From: Lachnospiraceae bacterium
GTDB lineage: Bacteria > Bacillota > Clostridia > Lachnospirales > Lachnospiraceae
DNA length: 64,000 nt
Assembly (NCBI GenBank): GCA_024681795.1
Contig: JAILAD010000036.1
Location: 24,899-88,898, forward strand
Direction: 5' to 3'
In this document: positions 51,658 through 61,667 of the stretch, one piece after another
How the letters are laid out: every line of letters starts with the position of its first letter
Position numbering within the stretch: the stretch's first letter is position 1
The notes under the pieces: model-generated
Database searches by the model: none
What the model saw: the letters and a program-made list of their open reading frames with translations, nothing else
What the model was told of the DNA's origin: nothing
Made by a program: the position numbers and the translations under genes

Positions 51658-52236
51658 ATGAATATTAATATTTGCAGCAGCCGCGGAAAATCCATCAGCA
51701 TTGAAGTCAGAAAATCCGGTGAGCTTTTGGTCCGGGCTCCGAAGTGGATGCCGAGAAGCGAAATCGATAAGTATATTGAAAGTAAATCCGAGTGGATTGA
51801 AAAAACAATGGAAGCAGTCCGGCTCCGGGAAGAGAAGGAAGGGGTAATTCAGTACTTTACGGAAACGGAACTGAATCATCTGGTCCGGCTGGCGAAACGT
51901 ACCATTCCGCAGAGAGTTGCATATTATGCACCGATTGTGGGCGTGGATTATAACAGAATTACGATCCGGAAACAGCAGACAAGATGGGGAAGCTGTACCG
52001 GCAGCGGCAATCTGAATTTCAATGCATTGCTGCTTATGGCTCCGCCGGAGGTTTTGGACAGTGTTGTAGTACATGAACTGTGTCACCGCCTTCAGATGAA
52101 CCATTCGAAAGCATTTTATAAGGAGGTTTACCGTGTGTTTCCGGATTATGACAGGTGCGATAAATGGCTGAAAGAAAACGGAAAAAAGCTGCTTTTGAGA
52201 CTGCCGCAGGCGGGAGAAAACAATGAATGCCGTTAA
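51658..52236 (+). CDS. YgjP/DUF45-type zinc metallopeptidase
   Basis: This 192-residue cytoplasmic protein matches the YgjP-like (M48-superfamily) family. An N-terminal beta domain has GKSISIEVRKSGELLVRAP, TRWGSC is present, and the zinc motif is VVHELCHRLQMNHSKAFY, containing HExxH and the third-ligand region. Substrates of the family are unknown. Start ATG 51658 follows ACGGAGGCGG. It overlaps the holA start by 14 bases, so the two are coupled. Confidence 0.9.
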   Translation: MNINICSSRGKSISIEVRKSGELLVRAPKWMPRSEIDKYIESKSEWIEKTMEAVRLREEKEGVIQYFTETELNHLVRLAKRTIPQRVAYYAPIVGVDYNRITIRKQQTRWGSCTGSGNLNFNALLLMAPPEVLDSVVVHELCHRLQMNHSKAFYKEVYRVFPDYDRCDKWLKENGKKLLLRLPQAGENNECR

Positions 52237-53224
52237 AGACGATATAAAAAACAAATCTTTAAAAAAAGTCTATCTTTTATACGGCGACGAGCCGTATCTG
52301 GTGAATTATTACCGTGATCTGCTGGTGCAAACCGTTCTTGGGAAGAAAATTTCCGAATTGTCCGGTGACATGAATTTTACCAGATTTGTCGGCACTGCAA
52401 CCGACGTAAGAAAAGCAGGGAGCAGTATCGGAACCATGCCTTTTTTTGCGGAAAAAAGAGTGGTTTTGCTTGAAGGAACAGGGTGGTTTGCGAAGTCAAA
52501 CGAAGAAGCGGCACTGATGGTTAAAACCATCCCCGACAGTACCTGTGTGATTTTCGTTGAAAAGGATATCGATAAAAGAAACGCTGTATATAAGGCCGTG
52601 GAAAAATGCGGTCACGCGGCATTTTTTCCGGAACAGCAGCCCGAAGAGATTCAAAAATGGATTGTTGCAAAAGTCGGTGCCAATCATCAGAAAATCACAA
52701 ACGGTGCGGTAGATGCCCTGATTAAGTGTGCGGGGTTAAACATGACGGCCATATCCACGGAACTTGATAAAATTTATGCGTATTGTATGGAGAAAGAAGC
52801 CATCGGCAGGGAAGACGTGGAGGCGTTATGCCATGTCAAAGCGGAAGACCGAGTATTTGACATGATTATGTTTATGGCTACAAAGAAACGTGCCGAAGCA
52901 CTGAAACTGTATTATGATTTGCTGGAACTCAGGGAGTCACCTGCCGGAATTCTGGCACTGATCGAAAGGCAGTTTCGTATCCTGATTGCGGTAAAACCGT
53001 TAGCGGGAAAGGGCATGAAGAAAAATCAGATTGCCGATGAGCTGGGACTGAAACCGTTTGTTGTCGACAAGGCAATGTCCCAGGCGAGATTTTTTTCCCA
53101 GGAGGATCTGATTGAGGCATTAAAGGATACGGCGGAGTATGACAGGCAGTCCAAATTCGGCGAAATATCGGACCGGATGGCTGTGGAACTGCTGTTAATC
53201 AAATATTCCGAAAAAGAGGATTAG
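52223..53224 (+). CDS. holA: DNA polymerase III subunit delta
   Basis: This 333-residue clamp-loader subunit opens the sliding clamp ring. The AAA+-like N-terminus (YLLYGDEPYLVNYYRDLLV) is typical, with the degenerate P-loop of the family. A central region (DRVFDMIMFMATKKRAEALKLYYDLL) and a C-terminal helical collar (ARFFSQEDLIEALKDTAEYDRQSKFG) complete the normal length. Its start overlaps the YgjP-like gene by 14 bases. holA after comEC is the usual order in Firmicutes, so this stretch is conserved chromosome rather than acquired DNA. Confidence 0.95.
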   Translation: MNAVKDDIKNKSLKKVYLLYGDEPYLVNYYRDLLVQTVLGKKISELSGDMNFTRFVGTATDVRKAGSSIGTMPFFAEKRVVLLEGTGWFAKSNEEAALMVKTIPDSTCVIFVEKDIDKRNAVYKAVEKCGHAAFFPEQQPEEIQKWIVAKVGANHQKITNGAVDALIKCAGLNMTAISTELDKIYAYCMEKEAIGREDVEALCHVKAEDRVFDMIMFMATKKRAEALKLYYDLLELRESPAGILALIERQFRILIAVKPLAGKGMKKNQIADELGLKPFVVDKAMSQARFFSQEDLIEALKDTAEYDRQSKFGEISDRMAVELLLIKYSEKED

Positions 53225-53299
53225 TGTAAAGATTCGGAACGGCAAAAAGACATTTCGGACCGGGAGCGGCCCGGATGAATAAAAATCGGAGAGAACGAC

Positions 53300-53953
53300 A
53301 TGGAATACGAAATGAAAGCAGGAGATATCTACAGACATTTTAAGGGGAACCGTTATGAAATCGTGGCGGTTGCCGAGGATTGTGAGGACGGAAGCCCGCA
53401 GGTTGTATACAAGGCACTTTATCCGCCCTATAAAATTTATGTGCGCCCGTATTTCGAGTTTGTCGAAGAACTCGATAAAAACCGGTATCCGAAGGCAGAG
53501 CAGAAGCACCGGTTCGAAAAGGAAAATTCCAAAATCGGTGAGAGAAAGTTTTTCGGTAATCTGGAAGGGCTCGGTGAAGAGCCCGCCAAAAAAACGGACC
53601 CGGATGCTTCCGAAACACAAAACACCAAACCCGAAGAGCCGGATTTAAAAACAGCCGAAAAACCGTTTGTTCAGGATACGCCGAAAGACGGCAGATTCAC
53701 GGAAGCAGGCAGAATCAGCGTTGAGAGAAAGGTTGACCGGAATCTTCTTCTTTTCCTGAACGGAAATACGTTTGAAGAACAGATTGCGGTATTGAAGGAA
53801 ATGAAAGGCAAAATTACGGACGAGATGTTTGCAGTGATGTTTGCATCGCTTGATTTTCCGATGCCGAACGGGGATGAGGATACAAGGTATTCGGCACTGA
53901 TGAAACGGCTTGAAACCATGCACGAGTTTGACGGAAAGAGATTCCGGATCTGA
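53300..53953 (+). CDS. DUF1653-domain protein
   Basis: This 217-residue soluble protein has an N-terminal DUF1653 domain (GDIYRHFKGNRYEIVAVAEDCEDG, VYKALYPPYKIYVRPYFEF, residues about 7-58), with the RHFKGN and VYxALY words that define the family. A charged linker of about 90 residues, rich in K, E, P and D, follows. The C-terminal helical segment (about 150-217, LLLFLNGNTFEEQIAVLKEMKGKI) resembles nothing I can name. The start ATG 53300 has a weak GGAGAACG site. It lies between holA and mutY on the same strand. Confidence 0.7.
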   Translation: MEYEMKAGDIYRHFKGNRYEIVAVAEDCEDGSPQVVYKALYPPYKIYVRPYFEFVEELDKNRYPKAEQKHRFEKENSKIGERKFFGNLEGLGEEPAKKTDPDASETQNTKPEEPDLKTAEKPFVQDTPKDGRFTEAGRISVERKVDRNLLLFLNGNTFEEQIAVLKEMKGKITDEMFAVMFASLDFPMPNGDEDTRYSALMKRLETMHEFDGKRFRI

Positions 53954-54023
53954 CGGCGAACCGGAATAAACCGGTATTCGGATTTAATCAGTATTTGGAT
54001 TTAAGGGAATTAAGAATCAGAAA

Positions 54024-55103
54024 ATGATGACAGTTGACGATATTTCATCTCTTCTTGTCTGGTATGAGGAACATAAGCGGGATCTTCCCTGGAGAAAAAC
54101 CGAAGACCCTTATGAAATCTGGGTTTCCGAGATTATGCTCCAGCAGACCAGAGTGGAAGCAGTGAAACCGTACTACGGTAATTTTTTAAAAAAATATCCG
54201 GACGTCAGGGCTCTTTCCGAGGCGAAAGAAGACGATCTTGTACGAATCTGGGAAGGACTCGGGTATTATTCCAGAGTCCGGAATATGCATAAGGCGGCCA
54301 TGGATGTAATGCTCCGGTGTGGCGGCCTTTTTCCCGTTTCATATGAAGTTCTTCTTACCCTCCCGGGAATCGGGGAATATACGGCAGGTGCCGTCTCTTC
54401 CATTGCCGGAGGCGAAAACGTGCCGGCTGTGGACGGAAACGTGCTTCGCGTTTATACAAGGTATACGGCGGATCCGGAGGAAATTACGAATCCGAAATGC
54501 GTGAAGCGAATCCGGGAAGAACTGAAAGAGAGCATGCATGCGACCGCGGGAGATTCACCGGTATATTCTCCCGGAAAATTCAATTCCGCCATGATGGAAC
54601 TCGGTGCCACGGTCTGTCTGCCGAACGGGGAACCGAAGTGCGCGGAATGCCCTCTTGCAAAAAACTGCAGGGCATATGCGGAAGGAAAAATGCTTGAATT
54701 CCCGAAGAAGGCGCAGAAAAAGGAACGCAGAATCGAGAAGAGAACCGTTTTTATTATGGAATCCACGGGTGGAATCGGACTCCGGAAAAGACCGGAAAAA
54801 GGGCTTCTGGCAGGGATGTATGAATTCCCCGGAACGGAAGGACACTTAAGCCGGAAACAGGCGCAGGATTTTCTGGAAAGTCTTGGGTATCATCCTCTCA
54901 AAATAGAGCGGATTGAGGATGCAAAACATGTTTTTTCGCATGTGGAATGGCATATGAGAGCATATCATGCGGTGATTGATGATTTTACGGATCCGGTAAA
55001 AGAGGACGAAACGCAGGGAATTTTCTTTGTGACCAAAGAGGAGAGAGGAACCGGTTTTGCCCTTCCGTCCGCGTTTGCGGCATATAAGAAATATATTTTG
55101 TAG
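54024..55103 (+). CDS. mutY: A/G-specific adenine glycosylase
   Basis: This 359-residue enzyme removes adenine mispaired with 8-oxoguanine. The helix-hairpin-helix is LPGIGEYTAGAVSSIAGG with the catalytic aspartate in VPAVDGNVLRV. The [4Fe-4S] ligands lie in CLPNGEPKCAECPLAKNC, and the C-terminal NUDIX-like domain that reads 8-oxoG contains LAGMYEFPG and HVFSHVEWHM. The N-terminal WYEEHKRDLPWR and EIMLQQTRV words are intact. The start is one of two adjacent ATGs; the ribosome site (AAGGGAATTA) is poor, so expression may be low. The gene's own promoter is not clear. Confidence 0.95.
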   Translation: MMTVDDISSLLVWYEEHKRDLPWRKTEDPYEIWVSEIMLQQTRVEAVKPYYGNFLKKYPDVRALSEAKEDDLVRIWEGLGYYSRVRNMHKAAMDVMLRCGGLFPVSYEVLLTLPGIGEYTAGAVSSIAGGENVPAVDGNVLRVYTRYTADPEEITNPKCVKRIREELKESMHATAGDSPVYSPGKFNSAMMELGATVCLPNGEPKCAECPLAKNCRAYAEGKMLEFPKKAQKKERRIEKRTVFIMESTGGIGLRKRPEKGLLAGMYEFPGTEGHLSRKQAQDFLESLGYHPLKIERIEDAKHVFSHVEWHMRAYHAVIDDFTDPVKEDETQGIFFVTKEERGTGFALPSAFAAYKKYIL

Positions 55104-55231
55104 ATTCGTACCGTATAAAAGCGCGTTTTTGATACTTTTTATGGTAATCTGAAGAATTATATGGTAGAATTACATTAGGTTTATATGGTTTTTGCGCCAT
55201 ATACGATTTATAGGGCTTAAGGAGGCAGGAA

Positions 55232-56470
55232 ATGTATTCATTTGATGAGATTAAAAAGGTTGATCCCGAAGTTGCGCAGGCGATTTTGGATGAGCAAGCA
55301 CGTCAGAATTCCCACATCGAGCTGATTGCTTCGGAAAACTGGGTAAGCAAGGCCGTTATGGCAGCTATGGGAAGCGTGCTTACGAATAAATATGCAGAAG
55401 GATATCCGGGAAAGAGATACTACGGCGGATGCGGTTGTGTTGACGTTGTAGAGGATCTTGCAAGGGAAAGAGCAAAGAAACTTTTCGGCTGTGACTATGT
55501 AAACGTACAGCCCCATTCCGGTGCACAGGCCAATATGGCGGTGCAGTTTGCGGTTTTGAATCCCGGAGATACCATTATGGGCATGAACCTCGACCACGGC
55601 GGACATTTAACCCACGGTTCACCTGCAAATATGTCCGGCAAGTATTTTAAGGTAGTACCTTACGGCGTAAACGATGACGGTTTCCTTGATTACGATAAAA
55701 TGGAAGAACTTGCGTTGGAATGCAAGCCCAAAATGATTATCGCAGGTGCAAGTGCGTATGCAAGAACCATTGATTTTAAGCGTATTCGTGAAATCTGCGA
55801 CAAAGTGGATGCGGTAATGATGGTTGACATTGCACATATCGCTGGACTTGTGGCAGCAGGACTTCATCCGTCACCCTTCCCGTATGCGGACGTTGTAACC
55901 ACAACCACCCATAAGACCTTAAGAGGACCCAGAGGCGGTATGATTATGGCAAACCAGGCAGCGGCTGACAAGTATAATTTCAATAAGGCCGTATTCCCCG
56001 GAATCCAGGGCGGTCCGCTTATGCATGTAATCGCCGCAAAGGCAGTCTGCTTTGAAGAAGCATTGAGTGATGATTTCAAAGTTTATCAGCAGAATATCGT
56101 AAACAACGCACAGGCGCTCTGCAAAGGCCTCCTTTCCAGAGACATCGACATCGTATCCGGCGGTACCGACAATCACCTGATGCTTGTGGATTTGAAGAAA
56201 TACAATCTGACCGGAAAACAGGTTGAGAAGTGGCTTGATGAAGCACATATCACCTGCAACAAGAATACGATTCCGAACGATCCCCAGTCTCCGTTTGTAA
56301 CAAGCGGAATCCGTCTCGGTACGCCGGCAGTTACCAGCCGCGGAATGAATACCGAAGACATGGATCAGATTGCGGAAGCAATAGCGGCAGTCATCAAGGG
56401 CGGTGAGGAGAAGATTCCTTACGCAAGGGAAATCGTACAGAAGTTAACGGACAAGTATCCTTTAGACTAA
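55232..56470 (+). CDS. glyA: Serine hydroxymethyltransferase
   Basis: This 412-residue PLP enzyme interconverts serine and glycine, loading one-carbon units on tetrahydrofolate. The family words [38 protein letters not shown] and the PLP-lysine region [16 protein letters not shown] are all present. Start ATG 55232 follows TTAAGGAGGCAGG. An AT-rich upstream region holds a small ATATGG/CCATAT hairpin (55181-55204) but no riboswitch that I can recognise. A PrsA-like foldase gene follows 13 bases after the stop. Confidence 0.97.
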   Translation: MYSFDEIKKVDPEVAQAILDEQARQNSHIELIASENWVSKAVMAAMGSVLTNKYAEGYPGKRYYGGCGCVDVVEDLARERAKKLFGCDYVNVQPHSGAQANMAVQFAVLNPGDTIMGMNLDHGGHLTHGSPANMSGKYFKVVPYGVNDDGFLDYDKMEELALECKPKMIIAGASAYARTIDFKRIREICDKVDAVMMVDIAHIAGLVAAGLHPSPFPYADVVTTTTHKTLRGPRGGMIMANQAAADKYNFNKAVFPGIQGGPLMHVIAAKAVCFEEALSDDFKVYQQNIVNNAQALCKGLLSRDIDIVSGGTDNHLMLVDLKKYNLTGKQVEKWLDEAHITCNKNTIPNDPQSPFVTSGIRLGTPAVTSRGMNTEDMDQIAEAIAAVIKGGEEKIPYAREIVQKLTDKYPLD

Positions 56471-56483
56471 AGTAAAGGTAATC

Positions 56484-57539
56484 ATGATGAAGAATAAAAC
56501 GGCCCTGAAAGTAATTACCGCCGTATTGGCAACGCTGCTTTTAATGGTGAGCGTTGCCTGTTCTTTTCAAAAAAAGATTGTTCTGACCACGGGGTTTGAA
56601 GAAGGCGAGCTTTTTAAAATAGACAAAGCCACCTGTACCACGGGCGAGTACATGGTTTATCTGGTCAACATGCAGAACATGTATGAGAATGCATACGGTT
56701 CCGAAATCTGGGAGATGACCACCTCCGACGGAGAGCCACTTGAGGACGGTTTGAAGGAAACGGTGCTGTCCCGTATTTCCAGAGTCAAGGTCATGAATCT
56801 TCTTGCCGAAAAAAAGAAAGTCGAACTTTCAAAGGATGACGAAAAACTTGCGAAAGCAGCCGCAAAGCAGTATTACGGCGGACTGTCCCAGGCAGAGAAA
56901 GACCTTTTTAACCTGAGCGAGAAAGATTTCGAAAACATGTACCGGGAATATGCGATTGCAAACCGTGTATACGGATTTCTTGTAAAGGACATCAACCCCG
57001 AAATCAGTGATGATGAAGCAAGAACAATTACCGTGTCTCATATTTTAATCAAAAAATATTACATTGATTCCTCGGGAAACCGTGTGGAATATGATGAACA
57101 CGAGAAGGCGGATGCAAGAGCAAAAGCAGAAGAAGTAATGAATAAAATCTATGACGGAAAGAAATTCGATGAACTTTCCGTTGAATATAACGAGGACGAA
57201 AGAAGCAGTTTTCTGTTCCGCAGGGGCGAAACGGATCCGGCATATGAGGAAGCGGCTTTCGGACTTGCAACCGATGAAATATCGGGAGTGGTTGAGACAC
57301 CGGACGGATTCTATATTATCCGGTGTGACAATATGTTTGACCGGGACGAAACGGACCAGAACAAGCTTACGATTCTGAATCAGAAGAGAAATGAAGCGTT
57401 TGAGAAGGAATACAACGAGTTTCTGGGGGAACGGACCGGGAACTTAAACGAAGAAGCATGGAACTCAATTCATCCGGTAAAGGACGATGCGATTCATACG
57501 GCGGAGTTTTTCTCCATTTACGGATCGATGTTCCAGTAA
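56484..57539 (+). CDS. PrsA-like peptidyl-prolyl isomerase lipoprotein
   Basis: This 351-residue extracytoplasmic foldase has a signal with lipobox VSVAC (Cys26). An N-terminal SurA-like helical region (about 40-170) is followed by a parvulin domain at about 175-290 (ITVSHILIKKYY, KFDELSVEYNED, FGLATDEISGVVETPDGFYII). The parvulin core has the expected histidines. The C-terminal tail is helical. It is placed right after glyA with only 13 bases between, and the start is one of two adjacent ATGs, here 56484. It helps secreted proteins fold after SecA-dependent export. Confidence 0.9.
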   Translation: MMKNKTALKVITAVLATLLLMVSVACSFQKKIVLTTGFEEGELFKIDKATCTTGEYMVYLVNMQNMYENAYGSEIWEMTTSDGEPLEDGLKETVLSRISRVKVMNLLAEKKKVELSKDDEKLAKAAAKQYYGGLSQAEKDLFNLSEKDFENMYREYAIANRVYGFLVKDINPEISDDEARTITVSHILIKKYYIDSSGNRVEYDEHEKADARAKAEEVMNKIYDGKKFDELSVEYNEDERSSFLFRRGETDPAYEEAAFGLATDEISGVVETPDGFYIIRCDNMFDRDETDQNKLTILNQKRNEAFEKEYNEFLGERTGNLNEEAWNSIHPVKDDAIHTAEFFSIYGSMFQ

Positions 57540-57578
57540 CGGAGAGTGCTTTTTATAAAAAACAAAGGAGAATTCGGC

Positions 57579-58184
57579 ATGGAAAATGAGATCACTTTTT
57601 TGGGTGCATTTGCTGAGATGTGGACCAGAATTTTTGATTATCGCGGTGTTTCCGGACGGAAGCAGTACTGGTTTCCGTTTTTGCTGCATGCGTTGATTGC
57701 GCTGATTGCGTCCATCCTTATTCTGGCATCTTTGATGGTGGAACGCGGCGGATTATTTTTCAGCCTTGGGGCGTTTGCGTTAATAGGGTATCTGGTTTTA
57801 TCGATACTTCCGTGGATTTCACTGACGGTCAGAAGACTGCGCGATTCCGGTAAAAGCGGATGGTGGACGCTTCTGGTACTGATTTTCGGAGTCGGGATGA
57901 TTGCACTTTTGATTCTGTGTACTTCGGCAAGCACGATATACAACTACAAGGTAAACGGAAGTTTTGATCCGAATCAGAATATGATAGAAGCGGTTTACGG
58001 ACCGCCCGAGATGTTTAATCCGTCAAGCAATGAACCGGAGGATGTCTACGGACCTCCGATGGATGACGGCTGGCAGGAACCGGAGGCATCGGAAATCGAA
58101 AATATCAATCCTTCCGGGACTGAAAATTTCAATCCCTCCGATAATGAGCCGTCAGTCGTTTACGGACCGCCCGAGATGTTCTGA
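57579..58184 (+). CDS. DUF805 membrane protein with YGPP-repeat tail
   Basis: This 201-residue protein starts at ATG 57579, behind AAAGGAG (the ORF track adds 11 residues). The first 115 residues are a DUF805 domain: FDYRGVSGRKQYWFPF, four membrane segments, and LTVRRLRDSGKSGWW. The C-terminal ~80 residues are a polar acidic tail with the word VYGPPEMF twice and VYGPPMDD once, spaced by N-, E- and P-rich linkers. The family function is unknown; the tail looks like a set of repeated binding motifs. The gene follows the PrsA-like gene and precedes three small hairpins and the tig promoter. Confidence 0.82.
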   Translation: MENEITFLGAFAEMWTRIFDYRGVSGRKQYWFPFLLHALIALIASILILASLMVERGGLFFSLGAFALIGYLVLSILPWISLTVRRLRDSGKSGWWTLLVLIFGVGMIALLILCTSASTIYNYKVNGSFDPNQNMIEAVYGPPEMFNPSSNEPEDVYGPPMDDGWQEPEASEIENINPSGTENFNPSDNEPSVVYGPPEMF

Positions 58185-58229
58185 CAGAACCGAAGGCGAA
58201 ACCGGCGGCAGTGCTGACGGGAAAGCGCA

Positions 58230-58285
58230 TGCAACTACAAGTTGCAGCCTTACAGAAGGCTAATCCCTTGTGAGTAAACAGGGTT
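58230..58285 (+). other. Three consecutive small hairpins before the tig promoter
   Basis: GCAACT-ACA-AGTTGC, AGCCTT-ACAG-AAGGCT and an imperfect CCCTTGT/AACAGGG stem lie end to end, with no T-run of note. They may act as weak terminators for the upstream genes; the last overlaps the tig promoter. Confidence 0.45.
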
Positions 58286-58296
58286 TATGTTATATT
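58268..58296 (+). promoter_or_regulatory. tig: tig promoter
   Basis: TTGTGA and TATATT are separated by 17 bases, 35 bases before the tig start codon. Confidence 0.6.
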
Positions 58297-58331
58297 AAAG
58301 TGGTTGAACACGAAAGGAGATTTTTTTAGAA

Positions 58332-59621
58332 ATGAGCTTAAAAGTTGAGAAATTAGAAGGCGGTATGGCAAAACTTACCATCGAGGTCAGTGCGGAAGAA
58401 TTCAAAAAAGCAATTGAAACTGCTTATAACAAGAATAAGAAGAAGATTTCCCTGCCGGGCTTTCGTGCAGGAAAGGTTCCCCGTAACATGATCGAGAAGA
58501 TGTACGGTAAGGGAGTATTCTATGAAGATGCCGCAAATGAGCTGATTCCGGGCGCATATGAGAAAGCATTCAACGAGTGTGAGGAAGAAATTGTATCCAC
58601 TCCCGAAATCGATGTGGTACAGGCTGAAGAAGGAAAGCCATTCATCTTTACCGCAGAGGTTGCATTAAAGCCGGAAGTTACACTCGGTAAATATAAGGAT
58701 GTCGAAATCGATAAGATTGAAGTGGAAGTATCTGAAGAAGAGATTAATGCGGAAATCGAAAAAGAGCGTAAGAATTCCGCACGTACCATTACCGTGGAAG
58801 ACAGACCGGTTCAGGATGCAGATATTGTAACCATCGATTTTGAAGGTTTTGTGGATGATGTTGCATTTGACGGCGGAAAGGGTGAGGATTTCGATCTGAC
58901 CATCGGTTCCCATTCCTTCATCGATACTTTTGAAGAGCAGTTAATCGGCAAGAACATCGGTGATGACGTGGAAGTTAATGTTACCTTCCCCGAGAATTAT
59001 CACGCAGAGGATTTAAAAGGAAAGCCGGCACTCTTTAAGGTAAAAATCAAAGGAATCAAGGAAAACGAGCTTCCCGAACTGGATGATGATTTTGCTTCCG
59101 AAGTAAGTGAGTATGATACCTTTGAAGAATATAAGAAGAGCGTGGAAGATCACTTAAGAGAGAAGAAGACCGGTGAGGCAAAGACCAAGAAGGAAGATGC
59201 CGTAATTGCAGCGATTATCGAAGATGCAAAGATGGATATTCCGGAAGCAATGTTAAAGACCGAGCAAAGAACCATCGTTAATGATTTTTCGCAGAGACTT
59301 CAGATGCAGGGCATGAACATCGAACAGTATTATATGTACACCGGCACCAATGAAGAGAAAATGATGGAAGACGTGAAAGCGCAGGCTGAACGCAGAATCA
59401 AGACCAGACTTGTATGCGAAGCTATTGTGGATGCAGAGAAGATTGAGGTTTCCGAGGAAGAACTGGATGCTGAAATTAAGAAGCTTGCAGACCAGTACGG
59501 ACTTGAATTCGACAAGGTTAAGAATGATTTCTTAGACGAGGAAAGAATCAAAGAATTCAAGAAGGACATTGCCATTCAGAAGGCAATTACATTTGTAAGC
59601 GAGAACGCAAAAGAGAAATAA
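58332..59621 (+). CDS. tig: Trigger factor
   Basis: This 429-residue ribosome-bound chaperone and prolyl isomerase has three domains. The N-terminal ribosome-binding domain has the signature GFRAGKVPRNMIEKMYG. The FKBP-type isomerase domain (about 150-240) has VTIDFEGFVDDVAFDGGKGEDFDLTIGSHSFIDTFEEQLIG. The C-terminal helical arms lie at about 250-429. The start is preceded by an AAAGGAG site within AAAGGAGATTTTTTTAGAA. It leads the classic tig-clpP-clpX-lon order. Confidence 0.97.
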   Translation: MSLKVEKLEGGMAKLTIEVSAEEFKKAIETAYNKNKKKISLPGFRAGKVPRNMIEKMYGKGVFYEDAANELIPGAYEKAFNECEEEIVSTPEIDVVQAEEGKPFIFTAEVALKPEVTLGKYKDVEIDKIEVEVSEEEINAEIEKERKNSARTITVEDRPVQDADIVTIDFEGFVDDVAFDGGKGEDFDLTIGSHSFIDTFEEQLIGKNIGDDVEVNVTFPENYHAEDLKGKPALFKVKIKGIKENELPELDDDFASEVSEYDTFEEYKKSVEDHLREKKTGEAKTKKEDAVIAAIIEDAKMDIPEAMLKTEQRTIVNDFSQRLQMQGMNIEQYYMYTGTNEEKMMEDVKAQAERRIKTRLVCEAIVDAEKIEVSEEELDAEIKKLADQYGLEFDKVKNDFLDEERIKEFKKDIAIQKAITFVSENAKEK

Positions 59622-59662
59622 GAGCGAATCGCTGAGAAAATAATTATGAAGGGGGAAGTAAA

Positions 59663-60253
59663 ATGAGTTTAATTCCTTATGTCATTGAGCAGACCAGTCA
59701 CGGAGAGAGATCTTATGATATTTACTCCAGACTTTTAAAGGACCGTATTATATTCCTGGGAGAAGAGGTAACGGATTTGTCCGCAAGCGTTATTGTGGCA
59801 CAGCTTCTGTTCCTGGAAGCGGAAGATCCCGAGAAGGATATCCAGCTTTACATCAATTCGCCCGGCGGTTCCGTTTCCGCGGGAATGGCAATTTATGATA
59901 CCATGCAGTATATCAAGTGTGATGTATCCACCATCTGCATCGGAATGGCCGCATCCATGGGTGCGTTTCTTCTGGCAGGCGGTACAAAGGGCAAGAGAAT
60001 GGCTCTTCCCAATGCCGAAATCATGATTCACCAGCCTTTAGGCGGAGCACAGGGACAGGCTACCGAGATTGAGATTGCCGCAAAGCATATCATTCATACC
60101 AAGGAGAAATTAAATAACATCCTTGCGGAGAAGACCGGTCAGCCCTATGAAGTCATTGCAAAAGATACCGACCGCGACAACTGGATGACCGCGGAAGAAG
60201 CAGCAAATTACGGACTGATTGACAGCGTGATTACATCCCGCCCGAAGGATTGA
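59663..60253 (+). CDS. clpP: ATP-dependent Clp protease proteolytic subunit
   Basis: This 196-residue serine peptidase forms the tetradecameric chamber of ClpXP. The catalytic serine lies in GMAASMGAF, the histidine in [10 protein letters not shown], and the aspartate in TDRDNWM. Length and N-terminus ([30 protein letters not shown]) are those of the standard ClpP. Start ATG 59663 follows AGGGGGAAGT. A GC-rich hairpin-like sequence lies between it and clpX (60276-60303), which may lower clpX expression relative to clpP. Confidence 0.98.
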   Translation: MSLIPYVIEQTSHGERSYDIYSRLLKDRIIFLGEEVTDLSASVIVAQLLFLEAEDPEKDIQLYINSPGGSVSAGMAIYDTMQYIKCDVSTICIGMAASMGAFLLAGGTKGKRMALPNAEIMIHQPLGGAQGQATEIEIAAKHIIHTKEKLNNILAEKTGQPYEVIAKDTDRDNWMTAEEAANYGLIDSVITSRPKD

Positions 60254-60275
60254 TTTTCGGGAAAAGCGTACAATA

Positions 60276-60303
60276 CCCCCGAATCGGTGCGCCGGTCCGG
60301 GGG
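60276..60303 (+). other. GC-rich hairpin between clpP and clpX
   Basis: CCCCC and GGGGG arms, with TCGG/CCGG inner pairing around a TGCG loop, form an imperfect stem. No T-run follows, so read-through to clpX is expected. It may act as an RNA processing or stability element. Confidence 0.45.
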
Positions 60304-60329
60304 GATACTATTTGAAAGGTTTCCAAACA

Positions 60330-61610
60330 ATGGGAAAGAAAAACAACGATACTATCAGATGCTCCTTTTGCGGGCAGACACAGGATCAGGTAAATAAAAT
60401 GATTGCGGGTCCGGACGGACTGTATATCTGTGATGAATGCGTAGAGACCTGTTCCATGATTGTAAATGAAAACAAGCATTTTCACAGTCATAACGACTTT
60501 GAAGACGATGATTTTGAAAAGGACATAAACCTCTTAAAACCGGTTGAAATCAAGGAATTCCTGGATGATTACGTAATCGGTCAGGAAGATGCCAAGAAGG
60601 TACTTTCCGTAGCGGTTTATAATCACTATAAACGGATTATGGCGCCCGATGATATGGACGTGGAGCTTCAGAAGAGTAACATCATTATGGTTGGGCCTAC
60701 CGGTTCCGGTAAGACTTATCTTGCTCAGACACTGGCTAAAATCATCAACGTGCCGTTTGCCATTGCAGATGCGACCACGTTAACCGAGGCCGGCTATGTA
60801 GGAGAAGATGTTGAGAATATTCTTTTAAAACTGATCCAGGCTGCGGATTATGACGTGGAACGTGCGCAGTACGGAATCATTTATATCGATGAAATCGACA
60901 AGATTACCAAAAAGAGCGAGAATGTTTCCATTACGAGAGACGTTTCCGGCGAAGGTGTACAGCAGGCTTTACTGAAAATTATCGAAGGTACGAACGCATC
61001 CGTTCCTCCGCAGGGCGGAAGAAAGCATCCCCAGCAGGAACTGATTCCCATCGATACCACGAATATTCTCTTTATCTGTGGCGGTGCGTTTGACGGATTG
61101 GAGAAAATTATCGAGGCAAGACTGAATCAGAAATCCATCGGTTTCAATTCCGTATTGGCGAAAACCAACGACAGGGCACTCGGAGAATTGTTAAAAGAAG
61201 TAGCGCCCCAGGATTTTATCAAATTCGGTCTGATTCCGGAATTTATCGGACGTGTGCCGGTCAGTGTATCACTGGAAGGTCTGGATGTAGATGCACTGGT
61301 CCGCATCATTACGGAGCCGAAGAATGCAATGGTAAAGCAGTACAGGAAACTTTTCGAACTGGACGACGTGGATCTGGAATTCGAAGATGATGCCGTTCGC
61401 GAAATTGCCGAAGAGGCATACGAAAGAAAGACCGGAGCAAGAGGCATCCGTTCCATTATGGAGAAAGTCATGATGGATGTAATGTTCGAGATTCCGTCCG
61501 ATGACACCATTGAAAAATGCATCATTACAAAGGACTCGGTTCTCGGAAAGACGAAACCCATAGTAATACATAAAGGGGAAGCGGAGAAAAACAAAAAGAA
61601 GAGAGCATAA
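60330..61610 (+). CDS. clpX: ATP-dependent Clp protease ATP-binding subunit ClpX
   Basis: This 426-residue AAA+ unfoldase feeds proteins to ClpP. The N-terminal zinc domain ([11 protein letters not shown]...CDECVETC) binds substrates. The AAA core follows: Walker A is [10 protein letters not shown], Walker B is YIDEIDKI, and GYVGEDVE, sensor and arginine-finger (FIGRVPVSV) regions are intact. The start at ATG 60330 is chosen because AAAGG lies upstream at normal spacing; the ORF track uses a TTG six codons earlier. Lon follows after 57 bases. Confidence 0.98.
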   Translation: MGKKNNDTIRCSFCGQTQDQVNKMIAGPDGLYICDECVETCSMIVNENKHFHSHNDFEDDDFEKDINLLKPVEIKEFLDDYVIGQEDAKKVLSVAVYNHYKRIMAPDDMDVELQKSNIIMVGPTGSGKTYLAQTLAKIINVPFAIADATTLTEAGYVGEDVENILLKLIQAADYDVERAQYGIIYIDEIDKITKKSENVSITRDVSGEGVQQALLKIIEGTNASVPPQGGRKHPQQELIPIDTTNILFICGGAFDGLEKIIEARLNQKSIGFNSVLAKTNDRALGELLKEVAPQDFIKFGLIPEFIGRVPVSVSLEGLDVDALVRIITEPKNAMVKQYRKLFELDDVDLEFEDDAVREIAEEAYERKTGARGIRSIMEKVMMDVMFEIPSDDTIEKCIITKDSVLGKTKPIVIHKGEAEKNKKKRA

Positions 61611-61667
61611 AGTTTTCACAAGAGGCGGAACGCATAAGAAAACAGTTTTTGATAAAAAAGGAATAAT

